A stretch of DNA of 64,000 bases, from positions 62,001-126,000 of the forward strand of contig CASFPE010000019.1 in NCBI GenBank assembly GCA_949296575.1, read 5' to 3'. The notes below the pieces were generated by a model. That model saw only the letters and a list, made by a program, of their open reading frames with translations. It was not told the DNA's origin and did no database searches. Positions 17,380-27,678 of this stretch are shown piece after piece. This DNA is from an uncultured Bacteroides sp. Its GTDB lineage: Bacteria; Bacteroidota; Bacteroidia; Bacteroidales; Bacteroidaceae. Both the position numbers and the translations under genes were made by a program. How positions within the stretch are numbered: the stretch's first letter is position 1; every line of letters begins with the position of its first letter.

Positions 17380-17410
17380 ATTGCATTTATCGTCCTTTTG
17401 ATTATATTTG
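17380..17410 (+). promoter_or_regulatory. Promoter of the 1322-residue secreted protein
   Basis: TATATTTG at 17403-17410 matches the -7 consensus, and TTG at 17381-17383 is 19 bases upstream. The gene begins at 17442, so the leader is about 27 bases. Confidence 0.7.
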
Positions 17411-17441
17411 CAAAATACAATAACACAAAATTTTGTTTAAC

Positions 17442-20400
17442 ATGAAGAAAATTTTAATTTTACTCGTCTGTGCGCTATTCGGAATCAGCGCAAACCTGGC
17501 CGCCGGTCCTGCGGAGCAGAACCCGGTGAGGAAGATAAACGCCCCGCAAATACTATCGGGGGCGCAGTTGCAAATCGCGCAACAACAACCCGTTGTGCAA
17601 GGAAAAAGCTTGAAAGGGATGCCCATCAAGCCCGGCTCGAAAGCCGTCGCGCCGATGAAAGCCTTGAAAGCGCCCGCAAGGGCCGCCGAAGCAACGGCTG
17701 CCGACCTGACGGTGAACGAAGCCGAACTTGCCGCCACCGTGCTGCAACAGAATGCAGACTTCACGGCGAAAGCCACCGTTTACAACAACGGCACCAGCGA
17801 CTATCAAGGGGAATTGGCGGTGTACCTGTTCACAGATGACGGGACAGGCCAACTTGTTCCTTTCTTTGCAACAGATGCGGTGAGCGTCACCATACCGCAA
17901 AACAGTTCGCAAATGGTTTCCATCCCCGGACACATTAATGGGGACGAAATCCCGGCAGGAGGCTATTATATCGGAGTGGTGGCTGACGCTACAAACATCC
18001 TCTATTTCAAAGACTCCCCCGAATACAACATCACTTATATAGAAATAGCAGCCGACCCGGCAAGCAACTACATCTTAAGCGTGACCAATGAGGCAACTTT
18101 CCCAACAGCCCTGAACCAGAATGAAAACGGGACTTTTACGGTCAACATTGCCAATACAGGCAACCTCCCGTTTGATGGCTACATCGTGATGGGACTTTCT
18201 TTGGACGGCAACGGGCTTTATTACGTGAGCGATGGCATCAGCACCAGCATCGCTGGGCAAAGTTCGCAGCAAGTGGAAATCTCCTACAATGTGCCCAGCA
18301 ACTTGCCTACAGCCACTTACCAGATGTCCATCTTCTATTACATCAATTATGACGGCTCGTTCTATTACGTTCCTTTGTCTGATGGCACCTATTATAAATA
18401 TGTGGAAGTGGAAGCCAATCCTGACAACAACTACATCCTGAATGTGGCCGATGAACCGGCACTGCCCACAACTCTCAACCAATACGAGAACGGCACTTTG
18501 GCAGTCAACATTGAAAACACGGGCAACCTTGCGTTCAACGGCAGCATTGCAATGGCGCTCATCACCGCAGACAACACATTGGCTTATGCAACGGATAAGG
18601 TGGCGGCAAGCATCGCCGGGCAAAGTTCGCTGCAAATGGAAATACCCTATTACATCCCCGGCACCCTTATCGAAGCAGGCACTTACCGCATGGCCATCTG
18701 CTACGTGGAAGGAACAGACCTCTACTACATCCCCTTGTCCGATGGTTCTTATCACAAAGAAATAGAAGTCATTGAGACGGAAGGGCCTGCATTGAGCTTG
18801 GACGAAGGCGCAGCTTTCCCGGAAAGCATCATGAAAGAAGCGGAATTTGCCGTGTCCGGCACCATCACCAACACGGGCGCAGACTTCGACGGCACCATCG
18901 GCCTCTTATTGGCCGATTGGAACGGGAACACCTATTATGAAAGCGAACACCAGGATGCGAGCATCGCACGCAACGCATCCCTCCCGTTTGAAATCAAAGG
19001 CAAAGTGGGCGCAGACATTGAACTGCCCAACACAAATTTGTTCGTTTTGTACGTCGTGACCGGCAACTATGAAACCATCGGATACGACTTTGTGGAGATT
19101 ACCCCCAACCCGACGATCGAGCCTGTCCTTTCATGGGTGACCACGAATATGCCGGAAACCCTCCTGCAAGGCACGGAACTCACCGTGGAAGGCACACTTT
19201 CCAACACCGGCACAGCATTCAGCGGGCAACTGTGCGCGGCCTTGATAAGCAATGAGAACAACATTGCCTATATGACGGAACTCCAAGATGTGAATGTGGC
19301 AAGCAACGGCAGCACGCCTTTCACCGCCACAGGAAACATCGGCACATTGACGTCCGGAGAATACACGCTGCAAGTGCTGCATTACGATGGAAACAGGTAC
19401 AACATTATCGGAGATTGCGGCACCGTCACCGTGGAAGCCAACCCGGAAATCAGCCCGGTACTCTCATGGGTAGAAGAAAGCAGCGACATCCCGGCCTTTG
19501 TGTACCAAGGCGTTCCTTTCGCCGTGAAAGTAATGATAAAGAACGACGGCGTAACATTCAGCGGTCCTGTTTCGCTCCAAATCAGTACTTTGACGGCATT
19601 GGTCCATTCAGCAGAACAAACCGTCACGATTGCAGAAGGTGAAACGAAAGAAGTCATCTTCAGCAACCTCGTGATGGGCAGTGAACTCAGCATCGGGCTT
19701 TACGTCTTGTATATCTCTACCGAAGCGGGCGAACTTTACAGCGGGATCATCAGTTTGCAGGATGCACAGTCCGCACCGATGCTCAGCGTGATGGAGAACA
19801 TCAGCGAGATTCCTGCCACCATCATGCAGAACCAAGAGTTCACCATGAAAGCAATGGTGAGGAACGACGGGCTTGCCTTCGACGGCAATCTGCGCCTGTT
19901 CATCCAATCTTCTGCGGCAGAGGAAGTTTTCTCCATGCAACGGGCCACAACCATTGCCAGCGGAGAGACGAAAGAAGTCATCTTCACCGGCACCATCACA
20001 GATGAAACACCGGCAGGCAACTACTACCTCAACATCTCACAATGGGACGAAGAAAATGGCGACCATCCGCTCTATGCCAAAGATATCCGGCTGATTGAAG
20101 ACCTTTCGGACATTCCAATACTCTCGTTCATAGAAGAAGGCAGCAACATCCCGGCCATTTTATACCACGGCAGGGAGTTCACCGCCACAGCCAAGGTGAA
20201 GAACAACGGCACAGACTTTGACGGCACCCTCCGCATGCACATCACTTATTACGGGACAACCCAGCGCACGTTTGAACAAAACATCGCCATTGCCCATGGG
20301 GAAACGAAAGAAGCAACCTTCACGGGAACGGTGGATGCGGCTATCGGCACGGGAGACCATGGCTACGGCGTGCAATTCGACTGGACAATGGATGCCGCCA

Positions 20401-21410
20401 ATGACGATGTGTTTGCGGAAGGCACTTACGATGCGTACCAAAAAGACATCGAAATCTCTGTGGACCCCACGAAAACCCCTATCCTCCGTTTGGATGAAGA
20501 AGCCGGAAACAGCATTCCCTCCACCATCCAATTGGGCAAGGAGTTCAGCATTGTGGTGAACATCAAGAACGAAGGAGCAGACTACGACGGCACCATCGCC
20601 TTAGGTTTCTACAAAGAATATTTTTACGATTACCTGTTCACCCAGCCGGCAAGCATTGCCAACGGGGAAACCAAGAAAGTGACCTTCACTGGCACCATCA
20701 CCGATGAACTGGCCATCACCGATGAACAATACGTGACCATCGACTGGATGGACGGGGAAAGCTACCATTCCTTGCACAGCTTCTATGTGGCAATCGAAGA
20801 AATGCCGGCACCTGCATTGAGCGTGTTGAAGACGGATGACTTCAGCCTGTCATATCGTTTCGTTCAAGGCACGACGGACAATCCGTTCACCGCCACCATC
20901 CAAAACACAGGCGGCGATTACAAAGGCAACATGGACATTGTATTGTTCGCACTGCCATCGTATGAACGGTACACAGTTTGCTCGCAAGCTGTCACCGTGC
21001 CGGGCGGCACTACGATACAGGAAACCTTTGCCATCAATGCCGAAGGTTTGCCGATCGGAGAGTATGAACTCTACTTCTACGACGGGAACGGCAAAAATAT
21101 CAATATCGTTGACGACGAAGACAACTGGTATTATCCGAGAGTGACCATCGAAGACCCGGTAGGCATGGATGCAGCCAACGGAAAAGCATTCCGCATCTTC
21201 CCGAACCCGGCAACCGATTATGTGGACATCACGCATCATGCAACCATCGAAAGCATCCGTCTCCACTCGTTGGCAGGCACGCTGCTGATGGCGGAAACTG
21301 TCAATGCCGACGCACATCGCCTGGACATCTCTGCCTTGCCGCAAGGCACTTACCTGTTGACCATCGTGACAGCAGACGGCGCAAAGACAGAACGCTTCAT
21401 CAAGAAATAA
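17442..21410 (+). CDS. Giant secreted protein with ten CARDB-like repeats and a T9SS sorting tail
   Basis: The 1322-residue protein starts with a signal peptide (MKKILILLVCALFGISANLAAG). About ten repeats of roughly 110 residues follow. Each opens with a line such as LSVxxxxxIPATIMQNQEF, then xxxVxNxGxxFDGxxxL, and later IAxGETKEVxFTGTI. This is the shape of CARDB-like immunoglobulin-type domains, a fold known for adhesion and cell-surface proteins. The last 80 residues (FRIFPNPATDYVDI, then LPQGTYLLTIVTADG) are a type A type IX secretion sorting domain, so the protein is probably exported and attached to the cell surface. No catalytic domain is recognised. It is a single gene with its own promoter and terminator. 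Confidence 0.85.
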   Translation: MKKILILLVCALFGISANLAAGPAEQNPVRKINAPQILSGAQLQIAQQQPVVQGKSLKGMPIKPGSKAVAPMKALKAPARAAEATAADLTVNEAELAATVLQQNADFTAKATVYNNGTSDYQGELAVYLFTDDGTGQLVPFFATDAVSVTIPQNSSQMVSIPGHINGDEIPAGGYYIGVVADATNILYFKDSPEYNITYIEIAADPASNYILSVTNEATFPTALNQNENGTFTVNIANTGNLPFDGYIVMGLSLDGNGLYYVSDGISTSIAGQSSQQVEISYNVPSNLPTATYQMSIFYYINYDGSFYYVPLSDGTYYKYVEVEANPDNNYILNVADEPALPTTLNQYENGTLAVNIENTGNLAFNGSIAMALITADNTLAYATDKVAASIAGQSSLQMEIPYYIPGTLIEAGTYRMAICYVEGTDLYYIPLSDGSYHKEIEVIETEGPALSLDEGAAFPESIMKEAEFAVSGTITNTGADFDGTIGLLLADWNGNTYYESEHQDASIARNASLPFEIKGKVGADIELPNTNLFVLYVVTGNYETIGYDFVEITPNPTIEPVLSWVTTNMPETLLQGTELTVEGTLSNTGTAFSGQLCAALISNENNIAYMTELQDVNVASNGSTPFTATGNIGTLTSGEYTLQVLHYDGNRYNIIGDCGTVTVEANPEISPVLSWVEESSDIPAFVYQGVPFAVKVMIKNDGVTFSGPVSLQISTLTALVHSAEQTVTIAEGETKEVIFSNLVMGSELSIGLYVLYISTEAGELYSGIISLQDAQSAPMLSVMENISEIPATIMQNQEFTMKAMVRNDGLAFDGNLRLFIQSSAAEEVFSMQRATTIASGETKEVIFTGTITDETPAGNYYLNISQWDEENGDHPLYAKDIRLIEDLSDIPILSFIEEGSNIPAILYHGREFTATAKVKNNGTDFDGTLRMHITYYGTTQRTFEQNIAIAHGETKEATFTGTVDAAIGTGDHGYGVQFDWTMDAANDDVFAEGTYDAYQKDIEISVDPTKTPILRLDEEAGNSIPSTIQLGKEFSIVVNIKNEGADYDGTIALGFYKEYFYDYLFTQPASIANGETKKVTFTGTITDELAITDEQYVTIDWMDGESYHSLHSFYVAIEEMPAPALSVLKTDDFSLSYRFVQGTTDNPFTATIQNTGGDYKGNMDIVLFALPSYERYTVCSQAVTVPGGTTIQETFAINAEGLPIGEYELYFYDGNGKNINIVDDEDNWYYPRVTIEDPVGMDAANGKAFRIFPNPATDYVDITHHATIESIRLHSLAGTLLMAETVNADAHRLDISALPQGTYLLTIVTADGAKTERFIKK

Positions 21411-21432
21411 GCATTGCCTTTGCAAGACACAA

Positions 21433-21464
21433 AAAAGAGGCGCACTTTCCAGTGCGCCTCTTTT
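21433..21464. terminator. Bidirectional terminator
   Basis: AAAAGAGGCGCACT and AGTGCGCCTCTTTT form a perfect 14-bp stem with a 4-base loop, A-rich on one side and T-rich on the other. It lies between the convergent secreted-protein gene and ppdK and can stop both. Confidence 0.9.
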
Positions 21465-21496
21465 ATTATCACCATGTTAAGTCATTCTTCTCACGC

Positions 21497-24217
<2,721 letters not shown>

Positions 24218-24255
24218 TTTTTCAATATTGGTTTTAAGTGTTCATTTCTTTTGCG

Positions 24256-24286
24256 CAAATCTAAAATTTATTTCACCATCCTCAAA
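24256..24286 (-). promoter_or_regulatory. ppdK promoter
   Basis: On the minus strand TTTG (24286-24283) and TAGATTTG (24263-24256) are 19 bases apart. The leader to the ppdK ATG at 24217 is about 35 bases. Confidence 0.7.
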
Positions 24287-24394
24287 GCTTTTTAATGAAA
24301 ATAATTGAGATAAGCCCCATTTATGCCGGAACATTCCTCCATTCATACAGGCAAGAACTTCCAATCGCACTGGTTGAAACTTCTGCCGGCGGCA

Positions 24395-24457
24395 GCAACT
24401 GTACAAACGACGACGGCAACTGCACAAATGGCAACGTCAACTGTACAAACGACGGCG
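24395..24457. repeat. 21-bp tandem repeat, three units
   Basis: Three head-to-tail units of 21 bases (24395, 24416, 24437) follow the pattern xCAACTGYACAAAYGRCRRCG, with a partial fourth unit CAACAGAAG. The differences are mainly transitions. It lies 120 bases upstream of the rlmD promoter. Confidence 0.75.
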
Positions 24458-24478
24458 GCAACAGAAGAAAGCACACGG

Positions 24479-24514
24479 CTGAACGGGAGTTTCCACACGA
24501 CTGAACGGGAGTTT
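24479..24514. repeat. Duplicated CTGAACGGGAGTTT
   Basis: The 14-mer CTGAACGGGAGTTT occurs at 24479-24492 and again at 24501-24514, a period of 22 bases, with related flanks. It directly follows the 21-bp tandem repeat. Confidence 0.6.
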
Positions 24515-24572
24515 GCACCGAGCCATCCCGAACTTTTCACCCTTCCATGCCTGCGCATTCGCTGAATTTCCG

Positions 24573-24580
24573 TACTTTTG
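24573..24580 (+). promoter_or_regulatory. -7 box of rlmD
   Basis: TACTTTTG matches TAnnTTTG and is followed by GCGCC, a common downstream context. It lies 32 bases before the GTG at 24612 and downstream of the only in-frame ATG (24513), so it supports the GTG start. Confidence 0.6.
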
Positions 24581-24611
24581 CGCCATCATTCACTTTACAT
24601 GTTATAACATA

Positions 24612-26030
24612 GTGGCACGCAAGAAAAAAGAACTCCCCGTTTTAGAGAAAGTCACCATCACTGACGTGGCCGCCGAAGGCAAAGCCTTGGCAAGGGTGAA
24701 CGACATGGTGGTCTTCGTCCCGTTCGTCGCCCCCGGCGACGTGGTGGACTTGAAGCTGACAAGGAAAAAGAACCATTACGCGGAAGCCGTCGCCATCCGC
24801 TTCCACGAATATTCACCGGAAAGAGCCGTGCCGTTCTGCCAGCACTACGGCGTGTGCGGCGGATGCAAATGGCAATGCCTCCCCTACACGGAACAACTCA
24901 AGTACAAGCAAAAACAGGTGGCCGACAATTTGGAGCGCATCGGCAAAGTGGAGTTGCCGGAAATCCGCCCCATTATCGGCTCGGCGCGCACCCGCTTTTA
25001 CCGCAACAAGTTAGAATTCACCTTCTCTAACAAACGGTGGCTGACGGAGGAAGAAGTGAAGGCCAACGTGGCATACGAGCAAATGAACGCTGTGGGATTC
25101 CACATTCCCGGCGCGTTCGACAAAGTATTGGCCATCGAAAAATGCTGGCTGCAAGACGACATTTCCAACCAAATCCGCAACGCTATCCGCGACTACGCCT
25201 GCGAGCGCCATTACCCATTCTTCAACCTCCGCACGCAAGAAGGAATGCTGCGCAACCTCGTCATCCGTACCTCCTCCACCGGGGAGCTTATGGTAATACT
25301 CTCTTGCAAAATCACAGAAGAACATGAAATGGCATTCTTCAAAGAACTGCTCTCGTTCGTGGCCGGAAGCTTCCCGCAAATCACCTCCTTGCAATACGTG
25401 GTCAACAACAAATGCAACGACACCTTCAATGACCTCGATGTGCAGGTGTTCAAAGGCACCGGCCACATCTTCGAAGAAATGGACGGGTTGCGGTTCAAAG
25501 TAGGCCCCAAGTCGTTCTACCAGACCAATTCAGAACAAGCTCACCTATTATATAAAGTAGCAAGGGATTTTGCCGGCCTGACTAGCAATGAACTGGTGTA
25601 CGACCTCTATACCGGCACCGGCACCATCGCCAACTTCGTGGCACGCCAAGCCCGCCAAGTCATCGGCATCGAATACGTGCCAGAAGCCATCGAAGATGCC
25701 AAGGCCAACTCGCAAATCAACGGCATCGGCAACACCCGCTTCTACGCCGGCGACATGAAAGACATCCTGACGGAAGAATTCATCCAACAAGAAGGCCGCC
25801 CCGACATCATCATCACCGACCCGCCCCGCGCCGGCATGCACCCCGGCGTGGTGCAAGTCATCCTCGATGCCGCCCCAGCACGCATTGTTTACGTCAGCTG
25901 CAACCCCGCCACCCAAGCCCGCGACATCGCCATGATGGACGCAGGCTACCGCGTGAAAGCCGTGCAGCCCGTTGACATGTTTCCCCACACGCAACACGTG
26001 GAAAACGTAGTCCTGTTAGAAAAAAGATAA
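24612..26030 (+). CDS. rlmD: 23S rRNA (uracil-C5)-methyltransferase RlmD, GTG start
   Basis: This RlmD/RumA-family enzyme methylates C5 of a 23S rRNA uridine. The 472-residue product has an N-terminal TRAM domain (LEKVTITDVAAEGKALARV), the iron-sulfur cysteines in FCQHYGVCGGCKWQC, the SAM-binding YDLYTGTGTIANFVA, and the catalytic cysteine in VYVSCNPATQARD. The GTG at 24612 (VARKKKELPVLEK) is preferred because close relatives begin MARKKKELP and because the promoter lies just upstream. Which uridine is modified is not certain; several Bacteroidetes paralogues exist. The next gene, a pseudouridine synthase, starts 13 bases on. Confidence 0.9.
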   Translation: MARKKKELPVLEKVTITDVAAEGKALARVNDMVVFVPFVAPGDVVDLKLTRKKNHYAEAVAIRFHEYSPERAVPFCQHYGVCGGCKWQCLPYTEQLKYKQKQVADNLERIGKVELPEIRPIIGSARTRFYRNKLEFTFSNKRWLTEEEVKANVAYEQMNAVGFHIPGAFDKVLAIEKCWLQDDISNQIRNAIRDYACERHYPFFNLRTQEGMLRNLVIRTSSTGELMVILSCKITEEHEMAFFKELLSFVAGSFPQITSLQYVVNNKCNDTFNDLDVQVFKGTGHIFEEMDGLRFKVGPKSFYQTNSEQAHLLYKVARDFAGLTSNELVYDLYTGTGTIANFVARQARQVIGIEYVPEAIEDAKANSQINGIGNTRFYAGDMKDILTEEFIQQEGRPDIIITDPPRAGMHPGVVQVILDAAPARIVYVSCNPATQARDIAMMDAGYRVKAVQPVDMFPHTQHVENVVLLEKR

Positions 26031-26043
26031 ACCCATACCCGCC

Positions 26044-26979
26044 ATGCAAGAAAGAAGAAAGAAAAACGCTGCCCATACCCGTCCCGTAGCAAGAGCCGCT
26101 GCCAAATACACCGTCTACAACGTCAACGAACCCGCCCAACTGATGGAATTCCTGATGAAAAAAATGGACGGAATCAGCCGCAACAAAGTGAAAAGCCTCT
26201 TGGCCAAACGCGTCATACAGGTGGACAACACCATCGTCACACAATACAACCATCCCCTGCAACCGGGCATGACAGTGCAAATCAGCAGGGACAAGAACAA
26301 GAGAGAGTTCCGCAATCCCATGCTGAAAATCGTCTATGAAGACGCCTACCTCATCGTAGTGGAGAAAAAAGAAGGGCTGCTCTCCGTCAGCACCGACCAC
26401 CAGAAAGAACGCACCGCCCAGCATATCCTCAGCGAATACGTGAAACGCGAACACCGCAACAACCGAATCTACGTAGTACACCGGCTCGACCGCGAGACAT
26501 CCGGCCTAATGATGTATGCCAAGGACGAAAAGACGCAGAACACCCTGCGCGACAACTGGCACCGCTTAGTGACCGACCGCCGCTACGTGGCCATCGTGGC
26601 CGGCGACGTGGAAAAGGACGAAGGCATGGTGCGCTCCTACCTCACCGACCGCAAGCTCTACGTCAGTTCCAGCCCCTACGACGACGGCACCGGCAAGCTT
26701 TCCATCACCCACTACCGCACCATCAAACGCGCCAACGGCTATTCCATGCTGGAACTGAAGTTGGAAACAGGGCGGAAAAACCAAATCCGCGTCCACATGC
26801 AGGACATCGGGCATCCCGTCGTGGGCGACAGGCGTTACGGCAACGAAGACCTCGATCCCTTGGGACGACTCGCCCTGCATGCCTTCAAGCTCTGTTTCCA
26901 ACATCCTGTCACCGGCGAACTGATGGAATACGAGACCCCGTATCCTCCCGCTTTCCGAAGCTTAGTGCAGAAAAAATAA
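26044..26979 (+). CDS. RluA-family pseudouridine synthase
   Basis: The enzyme isomerises uridine to pseudouridine in rRNA or tRNA. The 311-residue product has an N-terminal S4-like RNA-binding domain (MDGISRNKVKSLLAKRVIQV) and the catalytic core with the RluA signature VVHRLDRETSGLMMYAKD, whose aspartate is the nucleophile. The late ELKLETGRKNQIRVHMQDIGHPVVGD is also typical. It lies 13 bases after rlmD, so two rRNA/tRNA modification genes probably share one transcript. The target site cannot be told. Confidence 0.93.
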   Translation: MQERRKKNAAHTRPVARAAAKYTVYNVNEPAQLMEFLMKKMDGISRNKVKSLLAKRVIQVDNTIVTQYNHPLQPGMTVQISRDKNKREFRNPMLKIVYEDAYLIVVEKKEGLLSVSTDHQKERTAQHILSEYVKREHRNNRIYVVHRLDRETSGLMMYAKDEKTQNTLRDNWHRLVTDRRYVAIVAGDVEKDEGMVRSYLTDRKLYVSSSPYDDGTGKLSITHYRTIKRANGYSMLELKLETGRKNQIRVHMQDIGHPVVGDRRYGNEDLDPLGRLALHAFKLCFQHPVTGELMEYETPYPPAFRSLVQKK

Positions 26980-26995
26980 AAATTAAGCATTCAAC

Positions 26996-27027
26996 GTTGC
27001 ATAGATAACAAAACTTGCCTACCTTTG
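26996..27027 (+). promoter_or_regulatory. Promoter of the small beta-barrel gene
   Basis: TACCTTTG (27020-27027) and GTTGC with TTG at 26997-26999 are about 20 bases apart. The gene starts at 27070, giving a leader of about 38 bases. Confidence 0.7.
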
Positions 27028-27069
27028 CCGCGTTTTATAATCCAATTATTAACAAAAAAGAAAAAGACA

Positions 27070-27594
27070 ATGAAAAAGGTTATTTTATCATTGGTAGTTG
27101 TGTTTGCTGCCATCGCAGCCAACGCACAAGACATTTTCGTAGGCGGTTCTTTCGGTTGGACACGCAACGATGCAACCGACCACAACGCGTTCAACATCTC
27201 TCCTGAAGTGGGCTATAACTTCAACGAGAACTGGGCCGTAGCCGGCATCATCGCTTACACGCATGACAAACAAGGAAACATCAAGTCCAACGGCTTCGCC
27301 ATCGAGCCGTATGCGCGCTACACCTTCTTCCGCAAGAACATCGTCCGTCTTTTCGTGGATGGTGCTTTGGGCTTCTCAACGAACAAGGTGAAGGACGGCG
27401 GCAGCACCAACGGCTTTGAAATCGGCTTCAAACCGGGCATTGCCATCGACGTGACCGATCACCTCTCCCTTGAGGCCAAATACGGCTTTCTCGGCTACCG
27501 CGACCAATTCGCCTTGGCCGGTGTCAATGCCAGCGTTTCCGGCCTTGACTTAGACCCGAACAGTTTGACCTTCAGCGTGAAATACGCATTCTAA
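27070..27594 (+). CDS. Small outer-membrane beta-barrel protein
   Basis: The 174-residue protein has a signal peptide (MKKVILSLVVVFAAIAANAQ) followed by alternating amphipathic strands (IFVGGSFGWT, FNISPEVGYNF, WAVAGIIAYTH, IEPYARYTFF, RLFVDGALGF). It ends in the outer-membrane C-terminal signature SLTFSVKYAF. This is an OmpW/Opa-like eight-strand barrel (beta-barrel protein superfamily of Bacteroidetes). Its function is unknown. Independent promoter and terminator suggest a monocistronic, possibly abundant envelope protein. Confidence 0.88.
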   Translation: MKKVILSLVVVFAAIAANAQDIFVGGSFGWTRNDATDHNAFNISPEVGYNFNENWAVAGIIAYTHDKQGNIKSNGFAIEPYARYTFFRKNIVRLFVDGALGFSTNKVKDGGSTNGFEIGFKPGIAIDVTDHLSLEAKYGFLGYRDQFALAGVNASVSGLDLDPNSLTFSVKYAF

Positions 27595-27619
27595 GCAGAA
27601 AGCCTTGTAACTGCATAAG

Positions 27620-27657
27620 AAAAAGCGTTGCTCCTGATAGCAGGGCAACGCTTTTTT
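27620..27657. terminator. Bidirectional terminator
   Basis: AAAAAGCGTTGC and GCAACGCTTTTTT form a 12-bp stem with an inner CCTG/CAGG mini-stem. It separates the beta-barrel gene from the convergent beta-helix protein gene. Confidence 0.9.
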
Positions 27658-27678
27658 CATATCCCCATCGTCTTACTG

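Larger units (their letters stand above)
16998..17441. other. Divergent intergenic region with a large palindrome
   Basis: This 444-base region between queA (minus) and the giant secreted protein (plus) carries one promoter at each end. In the middle lies a perfect 38-bp palindrome with an additional upstream copy of one arm (17173-17239). No coding potential is recognised. Confidence 0.6.
24218..24611. other. Intergenic region between ppdK and rlmD with tandem repeats
   Basis: This 394-base divergent region carries the ppdK promoter at the left and the rlmD promoter at the right. Between them lie a three-unit 21-bp tandem repeat and a duplicated 14-mer. Short ORFs cross it in several frames but none has a recognisable product or start signal. 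Confidence 0.6.
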
